Assembly: GCA_037893245.1 (NCBI GenBank)
Contig: JBAIAA010000352.1
Location: 2,046,001-2,110,000 of the forward strand
Reading direction: 5' to 3'
Origin: Crossaster papposus
Taxonomy: Eukaryota; Echinodermata; Asteroidea; Velatida; Solasteridae
DNA length: 64,000 bases
The translations under genes were made by a program, and so were the position numbers. Shown piece by piece: positions 57,801 through 64,000 of the stretch. How positions within the stretch are numbered: the first letter of the stretch is position 1; each line of letters begins with the position of its first letter. Under the pieces are notes generated by a model. It was given only the letters and a program-made list of their open reading frames with translations. It searched no databases and had not been told where the DNA came from.

Positions 57801-60800
57801 GGCATCCATGATTGTAAAACTTCGAACAGGCCAGTTAAACGATATTTACTATAAAATACAACTCCCTAAATCTACCCATTCATGATAATTCAAGCAATTA
57901 CCAATGGTGTATCCTACCTTTAACCTCGAAGGTATTCATAATTTAATTTATGTTTCTCTACAAACACCCCAAATTACAGAGATTTAAAAGTTTTCTGTGA
58001 CGGGTGCAGGAAGAGTTCGTTTGCAGTACATTTTTCAGAAACCTGAATCAGAATGGGTCAATTTGTCTGGCAAGTTTTGTAAAATCCTGGAAATAACTTA
58101 CACAGAGCAGGAACTCCCGAGGTTTTACATTGTGTGCAACACAACACAATCGCATTGGCATTCCAACATGTACAAAATGTGCATACATGTAGCAGACCTT
58201 GACCTCAAACATTCTGCCAGTCTGTGCTGTGCTGTGCTGTGCTGTCACAATGCCTGTTCCTAGAATGTGTACACATTGTTAAGGCATTCAGCCGAAAAAT
58301 CTTGGAATTCTTTGTAGAGCTGACAATTACAAGCAGACTAAGGAGTTTTTCCTTAAAGGTTGGATACACCATTGGTAAATTTGCTTGAATTATCATGATT
58401 GGGTGGATTTGTAGGGTTGTATTTCATAGTAAATATCATTTAACTGACCTGTCCGAAGTTTTACAATCATGGATGCCGAGAAAAGCACGAAAAACAGCGT
58501 GTTTTCAACCGGCATTTTTTTTTTTTATAAAATTATATTTTTCGGAATAATTACAGGATATCTAGCGCAATCATTTTGCTGGATGCCTAGAATAATTATT
58601 TACTTTAAAATAAGTAAGATATTTATTAATAATTCAGTAGTAAATATTTTCGATATCTGCAAATGGTGTGTCCTACATGTACCGGTACCTTACCTTTAAA
58701 ACCCTTAAGGATCCCCATCAAGCCAAAATCTCACACAAGGATTTGGTGGAGTCAAGCTGTTTAGTGCGCTTAGTTTAATAGCACAGGGTGTTGGAATGAG
58801 GAAGGTTCCTAGGTAATCTCCAAAAAGTAGGGTTAAAATCGTCAAAAAACCACTGTGATTAATAAATACATGTACTAAAATCATTTATAAGTAACTTTGG
58901 AAGTAACTTTGTTGAAAATGTTGAGACTCTCAAGTCGGGGTGCACTACTGTACAAATGTATATGAGGGTCCCAAAGCTTGCATGCAAGGTACACTCTGTA
59001 TTTAAGAACATGCAATACAAAGAAAATAGACTGGCGCCAAAAAAAACCAAATCAGTACAACACAGTTTGCTGAACTGTTGCTGATTCAAACTATAAAAAA
59101 GCACGACTGACAAATAGTATAACTTGAAATTGATGCTTATACAATGTACCTAAACAACAAATTCATTAAAATTGCATGGACTACCGGTACATGTACCAGT
59201 ACAAGGCACAATGCCAGTCGTGGCTCTGTTTGTGCACTAAGGATGTGACCTTTAAACGTTTAAACGTGTAAACGTCAACAAAATCAAATCCGTTTCGAAT
59301 TTTTTTCAAACGTTTAAACGGAACTCGAATAAAAAATAAATGGACCTTCCATTTTCGCCATACCCTCAAGTTTTATTTACGAAGAATTTACTTTCTTCAA
59401 ACATCTATTTATTTTACAAAGCATTTGTAATGCCTGTAGTACTTGGTCACATTCCAAGAAGATTAATCAGATACTTTTCTCAATGACCAGCAGCTGCCGG
59501 TATCTATTGTGCCCATGATGATGATTATACAGTGTATATACATACGCCGTCCACGCCTGTTAATTTTTTTCCCAGCAGCGGCGTATTGAAAACATCAAAC
59601 ACATGTGCACATGTGTTTGATGTTTTCAATACGCCGCTGCTGGGAAAAAAAAAAAACTTGGCGAGGGCTATTCAGATTAAACTACTAAGTTTTCAAACAA
59701 TTCTGAGTCTCTCCTTTTTCCTTTTTTTTTTCTGTGAAGTTGGAACTTAAATTTGCTATAATCACCAGTCGGCGTGTTTTGCAGTAATCAAACAAATGCG
59801 TTATTTAAAACAATGTAGGCCTATCTGTGTCGCTTATTAAGATCGGCTTGGGCTGCGAGTGCAAACACCACTGTTCCCTTACAAAAAAAACAATTTGACG
59901 GATAAAATATTCTTTAGATCGTAGAACGGGTACCGCTGAGAGTGACTGGAAAATATGTTTCTCTTTTTTTTCCGACACAGTTTAAGGTTTCCCCAGTCTT
60001 AAAAATAATCTCGGCCCCCAAAAGAATATTTCTCCAGGCTCCAGAGAATGATTGACAGCCCCATTGTCCAAATTGATACATTATATCTCTTGTTTATACA
60101 AACCTATTTACAAGGTGACCGAACTTTGAGGAGTGGCGTTCAGTAGATAAATGTACTGGGTCACCGAACTTCAGGGGCGCGGCACAACGTGCACAATGTA
60201 GGTCACCGAACTTTGAGGACGTCCGCCAAAGCTTTTAATCCCAGTAAATAAAATGCCATTGGTTGCAGTTCCTTCTCTACTCTGAAATGTTTAGGCGCAT
60301 TGGTATTGTGACTCCCAAACCCTGTTGCTTGGAAATACGAGGCTTCCCTGCCCGTGGCGCGTAGCCAGAAGTCTAATGGGGAAAGGTTATGAATGATTGG
60401 TTTTTGTTCTCATGGCCTGGCTGTAGGAAAATACCGGTATACCGGCAGTACTCGCTGGAATGCTGCAGCTATCGCGAAATTTGTGAGGGTAACGTTTTTT
60501 TTAATTTTTTTTAATTTTTTTTTTTTTAATCGTAGCTAAAAAATAAATAAATAAACGATCTTCCTAAGGCTAGTCTGGACATTCCTTGAAGTGGCACTTG
60601 ATTTGACAGCACTTGCAGGTGATGCTTCTTGAAATGTTTAGCCTTCAAAGAACATAGAAAAAAATGGTGTTAAGTGTACACAATCTATACAAACAAACGC
60701 GACCGCAGTTACGCAAATAGACCGGGACAGGCGGCAGCCTTTTAAAGTTTTCAATAAACGTTTAAACGTTTAAACGTTACGGGAAAGGTTTGCTAAACGT

Positions 60801-63800
60801 TTACAAAATTAAACGTAGATTCACATCCTTATTGTGCACACAAATGATGACTTGCTCTTCTCTCTCTAGACAGTCTAAAAACAGAAGAACAACAAATCTG
60901 TCACAGATTCACCAAGAAACAGACTGCTGGACTGCAGATGTCTAGAGTACAGTACAAATGTAGCTATATTTGGGCCACATTCCCACTGGGCCAGCATGGT
61001 CTGGCCCACCTGTTGTAGTTGAACAGACAGAACTTACAGTGCATTACCATTTACCCCTCCCCCCAACATTTTTACTGCCCAATTAATCACTCAGCAGGTT
61101 GACATAATGGCATAACTTTGTGGAGCCTGGGTGACAAGTGCTGCTTAACCTGAGAGGGTCACCCCAGGTACATGTGTACAAGTGTAGTACTGTATACATG
61201 GGTTAGTCTTGCATGACACTGTGGACCTCCGAACAATATAGGTCCACATGATGCGGGAAGAGGTTACGGTTTGTGGACTTGCCCAGGTCCACAATCCGTT
61301 TTTCAGTTTCCGAAAAAGAGCGCTAGAGGAAAAACGGGTTAGGGTTATATATAGAAAGGATAGAAGGGACAGCTGAGAGGCCCATAATCCAAATTTGAGG
61401 GTAAATTTGTTTTGGGGAAGCGAGAAAAATGAGTATTTAGTCAAAGTTTGTTAACTACACGAAGACAAAGGAATGTCCACAGTGCGTATGTAAGGTAAAG
61501 CTGGGTGTACATACTATACATACATTTATGTACATGTACCGGTACATGTACCATAGATGAATTTTGACATGTGATCACAGGATGCCCTCTTTACATGAAA
61601 AACTATTTTGCAAAATGTGACACATGTACGGTACGGGTACCGGGTACAAGTCAAATCGAGTCAGGATTTTGTTAAAATATACATGTGTACTTTGAACACA
61701 AACCTATCAAAATTCTTCAAAATCCTCTGTGCCAAATGGTGGAAGATTGAGGCTAAAGGTGGTGGTGGGAGGGGGGGGGGGGGGGGGGGGGAAGGAGAAG
61801 GGGGGTGGAAGGGGGGGTGGAAGGGGGGTGGGGGGGGGGGGGGGTGGGGTGGTGGAGTTGTACCCTTTTTGTACTGACTCATGTACCAGAATGTGGTTTT
61901 AATTTAACAAAACAATACTGTGTATGTTACCGGTACATGGACATGATGTTGATGAACCACAAGTGCATTTAGTAAATTCTCAGCGGGATGGCACGATGAA
62001 TGTGTCCTACAGTATTTCTCAAGCGTGGCAAAAATGCCCGTAAATCAGACTGGTGCACCGGCCAGTTTTCCCCCTGTTTTATTCAGGGATGTAGTCGAGT
62101 CCATCACAAGTCCCTGTAAGTCCCTGCAAGTCCATCACAAGTCCTTCAGTTCCAATTAGAATCACAAGCTATTCAAATCAGCTTTGACAAAAGCGTTTCT
62201 TTGTCATTGTTCATCCAGTTACTTGTGACTGCCTTTATGAAGGGACTTGTGACTGGCTTCACGAAAAGACTTGTGAACGGACCTGCAGGGACTCGACTAC
62301 AACCCTGGTTTTATTATTTTGATGAGTTCATGCTTTGATTTTTACACAAAGGGGAAAAAGGTTGGGGGGGGGGGGAGGGGGGGAGGGGTCACAGTGTCTC
62401 CTACCGTTACCTACACGTACGTACGGTACGTCACTGCACTTATACCGGTATGTGGTGTTTACACATGGTTTGTCAGTACATGTATGTGAACTGACAGTAA
62501 AAAGGTTAAAAAGAATTGTTTTGTTTTTAAGTGAATCACGACAACGATTGAAGTATATTCTTTCACAGTGAATTGGTTCGTATTTTCCAGCTTCCAAATA
62601 AAAATTGGAGCTACATGTACATTACATGTATTTATTTTACACATGTATACATACGTGTACAAGTCAGCTGTTCTCTGAAATATTTATGCATGTCCATACA
62701 AATTCAGATACGCATTCCAGCTCTCAATATTGACAAGTCCACAGAGACTGGCCAAAGTACATGTACGTACAGTACATGTGCAGGTACAAGTACAGTACAT
62801 GTGTACATTTTAGTTGAATACTTGGTAGTATGGGTAAGAATGTACAGTAGTGCCTGAATATGTATGGTTGTGTACAAAGTAAGCCTGCAACGGTTACCCA
62901 GTTAACCGACCGTTCAAACGGTCACACGGTTACATTATTTCGGTTCAGTTAACCTTCTTTTTTTTTTTTTTTTTTTTTTCTTTTTAATTTTTCCCCCTTT
63001 TTTTATTAATTTTTTTTCAAATAAAAGAAACCCCACCAATTGTCAACTTTGCTTGGGTTTCGTTGGAGCAGGTCACAAATAGTACAATTGAATACATTTT
63101 GTATGGACATTTCTAATAGCTAAATACATAGCCAGTCGGCCTATAAAATTTGATGCAGATCTGCGATTATCAACACGTACTACGCGCACACACCAAATTT
63201 CTTGATGAAGCCCATGCATTTATTTTTTTATTTTTTTTTATTTTATTTTTTTAAATTGTTGGTTACGGTTAACCGTTAACCGTAACCACAAAACAACGGT
63301 TACATGGTTAATTTAATAACTGGAAACTGGCAGCCTTAGTACAAAGTCTATGGCGAGTCGAGTATTTCCCTAACAAAATTGGAAATGTTTCTCAGTCCCA
63401 GATTCATGCCTTTTCAACATTTTTGCACTGTTTGACCTTTAATATTGAGATGAATGAAAAAGCAGTGTCCAGTTGCGACATTCTTTCGGTACATACAAGT
63501 GTGTACCGGTATGCGTTTGTTTATGGTGTAAATGGAGGACACATGCCTGGCGACACGAAGGTGAATTTGGGTTAGGGTTAGAATCGAAGACGTCCTCGAT
63601 TGAGATTCGTGTACAAAACCAATGAGAGCCGTCAGGGAAAAGTACAAACAAAGGGAATTATCGAGAGGAACAAAAGAAACTCCTCGATTTACACCATAAA
63701 CAAACGTACATGTGTATGTACATGTACTGTTTTTATGTATACAGTCCGTACACACCTGTACAGTTGAATATCCAATATGGGCTCTGCATTTTTATGCATA

Positions 63801-64000
63801 ATGACAGATCCCTCTAGATCAGAAAAAGCCTAGCGGAAGATTAAACTCTGCTGTCCAGATAGATTGACTATCACAATAATGGAGGCATTACTATAATGTA
63901 CATGAATACTATGGTACATGTACATTGTATGTACGGTACATGTAGGCATGCTTTTTCATTGGGCCATGGGGCGTAATAAAGCGTATTGAAGATGTACGGT
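42763..64000 (+). CDS. MED13: MED13, Mediator kinase-module subunit, 5' part (continues beyond window)
   Basis: MED13 joins CDK8, cyclin C and MED12 as the reversible kinase module that represses core Mediator in the nucleus. Two exons are visible: 42763-42831 and 48397-48670. Exon 1 ends NGASLEDCHTNLFAL, matching the vertebrate MED13 start (GASLEDCHCNLFCL) with the intron at the same place. Exon 2 continues TDLSGIKWRKF, then SYSRCIAANILSVWRR and KELWIYWYGDDPNLEE, matching the N-terminal Med13 domain. An insertion of about 20 residues (around PYMNTDLLLSLDVS) sits between VWRR and the ELWI block. No exon 3 was found before the window ends, so intron 2 exceeds 15 kb. The full protein is normally about 2,000 residues, so nearly all of it lies outside. 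Invertebrates usually have one gene covering vertebrate MED13 and MED13L. Confidence 0.92.
43766..43833. repeat. Hairpin
   Basis: Arms of about 28 bp (AATATGTGGTTGCCTGGTTT and its near-complement) around CTTACA, directly before the short G copy. Confidence 0.75.
43836..43888. mobile_element. Family G minimal 53-bp derivative
   Basis: Only the two ends remain: TTAACCAGTTCGCGCCGG and CCGGCGCAAACTGGTTAA, around ATGACGTTAAAATAATC. TTAA at both sides. MED13 intron 1. Confidence 0.85.
44126..44260 (-). mobile_element. Probable non-LTR retrotransposon 3' end
   Basis: (AATTG)4 followed by AAAATGGTTTATT and AATCTCGCAGCCGCCAGGCT. On the minus strand this is a LINE-like 3' UTR ending in a TTCAA-type microsatellite, as in CR1/L2 elements. 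No RT seen beside it. Confidence 0.5.
44261..44783. other. MED13 intron 1, nothing recognised
   Basis: AT-rich, with a C run at 44274-44280. No feature supported. Confidence 0.35.
44784..44895. repeat. Family O fragment
   Basis: CTGCCCTGAACCTCACAGAA and TTTGGTACAAAACCTGCC, matching 24187-24280 but with about 35 extra bases. Confidence 0.6.
44905..45059. repeat. Family F half-element
   Basis: GCAGGATTCAGG and AATTTGCAGGATTCAGGTTA units, ending TAGGGTAGGGAATTAGGG. Inverse of the repeats at 54.5-54.9 kb. Confidence 0.6.
45096..45135. repeat. G-rich tract
   Basis: Fifteen or more G then GTGGGTGG units. Quadruplex-capable. Confidence 0.9.
45136..46526. other. MED13 intron 1, nothing recognised
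   Basis: A minus-strand open frame at 45412-45609 has no recognisable domain. Scattered GTACATGTAC motifs. Confidence 0.35.
46527..46555. repeat. Poly-G tract
   Basis: GGGGA followed by 24 G. Confidence 0.9.
47145..47531 (+). mobile_element. Family D MITE copy 7
   Basis: Full length. The central hairpin has changed to CGCTCTCGCC-GTCC-GGCGAGAGCG, with both arms altered together, so pairing is kept. Confidence 0.88.
47819..48282. mobile_element. Family I MITE copy 1
   Basis: Ends TAAGCCTGCAGCGGTTA and CTTGCAGGCTTA, with inner GGTTAACCG/CGGTTA motifs on both sides and CGCAGAACTGCGATTATTAA in the middle. Ends 115 bp before MED13 exon 2. Confidence 0.83.
48397..48670 (+). CDS. MED13: MED13 exon 2
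   Basis: Acceptor tttttacccag, donor gtaaac; 91 codons plus one base. It is much GC-richer than the flanking introns. It carries the SRC..N.L.VWRR and ELWI.W.GDDP motifs of the Med13 N-terminal domain. Confidence 0.95.
48671..48865. other. MED13 intron 2, start
   Basis: No further exon. An open frame runs on from exon 2 but the donor gtaaac and loss of family similarity end the exon at 48670. Confidence 0.5.
48866..49260 (+). mobile_element. tRNA-derived SINE split within its A box by family C
   Basis: CTCTGGCCTAGTACCA before and GTTGTCTGGAGCATTGCAT after the MITE together resemble the A-box region of the 2.1-kb SINE (TGGCCTCGTGGTCTGGAGC). The B box GGGTTCGAGCTCC follows at 49171-49183. Confidence 0.65.
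48878..49119. mobile_element. Family C MITE copy 5, inside a SINE
   Basis: GGGGCCAATTTCACGGAGCT to AGCTCCGTGAAATTGGCCCC; both ends share the CACGGAGC variant. Confidence 0.9.
49450..49602. mobile_element. Family P copy
   Basis: CAGCATGCCAGACGAAATAA to AAAGGTATATTACCCCTTTA. Confidence 0.65.
49603..50342. other. MED13 intron 2, nothing recognised
   Basis: AT-rich; a short C run at 49921-49930. No exon found. Confidence 0.35.
50343..50745 (+). mobile_element. Family D MITE copy 8
   Basis: Slightly longer and more diverged (hairpin CGCGATCGCTGCCCGGCAAT). Ends TTTAA one base before the next D copy. Confidence 0.85.
50747..51138 (+). mobile_element. Family D MITE copy 9, in tandem with copy 8
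   Basis: Same orientation as copy 8. The hairpin is partly changed (CGCTCGCCGGACGGCGAGAA). Less diverged than copy 8, so the two arose by separate insertions rather than duplication. Confidence 0.87.
51139..54200. other. MED13 intron 2, no exon identified
   Basis: An open frame at 51250-51522 with an acceptor-like CCCCTCTCCAG (51280-51290) has no recognisable domain. Long T/G runs lie at 53230-53270. Nothing else supported. Confidence 0.35.
54201..54443. mobile_element. Family C MITE copy 6
   Basis: GGGGCCAATTTCATAGAGCT to its complement. Confidence 0.9.
54467..54902. mobile_element. Family F element, TTAACCCTAAC ends
   Basis: Inverted ends TTAACCCTAACTCCC and GGGAGGGTTAGGGTTAA. The interior is about ten imperfect copies of ACCTGAATCCTGCAAAATCC. 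The terminus resembles family E. Confidence 0.78.
54903..56193. other. MED13 intron 2, no exon identified
   Basis: A GC-richer patch at 55130-55270 has no recognisable coding match. Microsatellite-like GTGTGTG at 55694-55710. Confidence 0.35.
56194..56361. repeat. 84-bp direct tandem duplication
   Basis: TTGCAGGGATAGGATTAGAC onward is repeated at 56278 with one or two differences. It duplicates the left end of the J-type element. Confidence 0.9.
56214..56849. mobile_element. Family J-related long element
   Basis: Ends TAAAGCCCTGTTCGCACTGG and CCAGTGCGAATACGGCTTA, the same type as the J copies at 37 kb. The 636-bp interior is GC-richer (CGCGCATGCGC, CGGGCGCGCGC). No transposase read. Confidence 0.72.
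56847..57282. mobile_element. Family I MITE copy 2
   Basis: Inverse of copy 1: TTAAGGCTGCAAG to CCGTTGCAGGCTTA. It starts at the end of the J-type element. Confidence 0.8.
57313..57400. repeat. Family F fragment
   Basis: TTTTTAACCCTAAACCCCC and CAATCCTGCAAAATCCTCCA; the left end only. Confidence 0.6.
57538..57923 (-). mobile_element. Family D MITE copy 10
   Basis: Minus orientation, full length, hairpin GCGATCGCCGGATGGCGATC intact, TTAA at both ends. Confidence 0.88.
58219..58245. repeat. (GTGCT)n microsatellite
   Basis: Five pentamer units. Confidence 0.85.
58353..58699 (+). mobile_element. Family D MITE copy 11, hairpin deleted
   Basis: TTAAAGGTTGGATACACCAT to CTTACCTTTAA. The central GATCGC hairpin is missing (a T run instead), and the right end has an insertion ACATGTACCGGTACCTT. 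Confidence 0.83.
58700..59230. other. MED13 intron 2, nothing recognised
   Basis: No exon or repeat end found. Confidence 0.35.
59564..59651. repeat. 88-bp perfect palindrome
   Basis: Each 44-base arm (TTTTTTTCCCAGCAGCGGCG onward) matches its partner without mismatch or loop, centred on TG^CA in CACATGTGCACATGTG. Confidence 0.96.
60114..60220. repeat. GGTCACCGAACTT triplication
   Basis: GGTGACCGAACTTTGAGGA, GGTCACCGAACTTCAGGGG and GGTCACCGAACTTTGAGGA occur at roughly 47-bp spacing. Confidence 0.75.
60841..61207. other. MED13 intron 2, nothing recognised
   Basis: An acceptor-like CTCTTCTCTCTCTAG at 60857-60871 is not followed by a recognisable MED13 segment. Confidence 0.35.
61208..61494. 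mobile_element. Family N MITE
   Basis: Ends CTTGCATGACACTGTGGAC and GTCCACAGTGCGTATGTAAG, inverted. Contains GTGGACTTGCCCAGGTCCAC. Related to 11.74-11.85 kb. Confidence 0.72.
61769..61852. repeat. G-rich tract
   Basis: About 80 bp of G with AAGG and TGG interruptions; strong quadruplex potential. A shorter similar tract lies at 62363-62388. Confidence 0.92.
62084..62307 (+). mobile_element. Intact hAT-type MITE, 224 bp, parent of the 11-bp satellites
   Basis: Ends CAGGGATGTAGTCGAGTCC and GGGACTCGACTACAACCCTG are inverted, flanked by a perfect 8-bp target duplication GTTTTATT (62076-62083 and 62308-62315), the hAT signature. Inside the left end are four tandem units AGTCCATCACA, AGTCCCTGTA, AGTCCCTGCA, AGTCCATCACA. 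Confidence 0.9.
62880..63338. mobile_element. Family I MITE copy 3
   Basis: TAAGCCTGCAACGGTTA to TGGCAGCCTTA. The middle has lost part of the CGCAGAACTGCG palindrome. T-rich runs at 62956-63020. Confidence 0.8.
63339..64000. other. MED13 intron 2 at window edge
   Basis: No exon. Inverted motifs ATACGC/GTTTGTTTATGGTGTAAAT (63508-63535) and ATTTACACCATAAACAAACG (63687-63706) suggest another MITE of about 230 bp. Confidence 0.4.

Larger units (their letters stand above)
59231..60840. mobile_element. 1.6-kb element with TGTGCAC ends and TTTAAACG repeats
   Basis: Left TGTGCACTAAGGATGTGA and right TCACATCCTTATTGTGCACA are inverted. Just inside each end are clusters of CGTTTAAACGTTTAAAC. The interior includes an 88-bp perfect palindrome and three GGTCACCGAACTT repeats. 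No transposase domain recognised. Confidence 0.7.

Overview
This is metazoan nuclear DNA: AT-rich and intron-rich, with spliced genes separated by dense short transposons. No bacterial operon, phage or CRISPR structure is visible. The organism is probably a marine invertebrate deuterostome. From memory and unverified, the termini of families C (GGGGCCAATTTCATAGAGC) and H (GATCGTATACGTTTGGTAA) resemble repeats common in sea star genomes, so an echinoderm, possibly an asteroid, is my best guess.

Three protein-coding genes can be built exon by exon, all on the + strand. (1) HSCB, 18757-27865: a complete seven-exon gene for the mitochondrial iron-sulfur co-chaperone, 290 residues, with paired CxxC motifs, a J domain with HPD, and the C-terminal helical domain. 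(2) An unassigned two-EF-hand protein, 36424-40098: five exons, 192 residues. (3) The 5' end of MED13, from 42763: exon 1 (23 codons) and exon 2 (91 codons plus one base) of a subunit of the Mediator CDK8 kinase module; the gene continues past the right edge. All splice phases agree and all junctions are GT-AG. The three genes are unrelated in function and each appears to have its own promoter.

Layout: 1-18700 holds no gene I recognise but has SINE and MITE copies, a promoter-like inverted duplication (3.4-3.75 kb), a 21-bp satellite (7.2-7.8 kb), an 11-bp satellite (9.0-9.8 kb) and long-inverted-repeat elements (10.8-12.7 kb). HSCB occupies 18.8-27.9 kb and every larger intron is packed with nested MITEs. 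The span 28-34 kb carries two copies of another 11-bp minisatellite and a 3-kb inverted-repeat transposon, which contains a foldback element built of 23 NotI-palindrome units. A decayed Penelope-like retroelement lies at 34.3-36.3 kb, immediately upstream of and back to back with the EF-hand gene. The span 40.1-42.6 kb is intergenic with MITEs, and the rest is MED13 introns full of the same families.

Transposon families are lettered A to R here. The most interesting structures are the NotI-palindrome foldback element, the derivation of three minisatellites from the inside of one hAT-type MITE, chains of different MITEs sharing single TTAA sites, and an inverted 40-bp copy of the EF-hand gene's start-codon region fused to the Penelope element. 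Family names rest on termini and motifs I can read, not on database searches.
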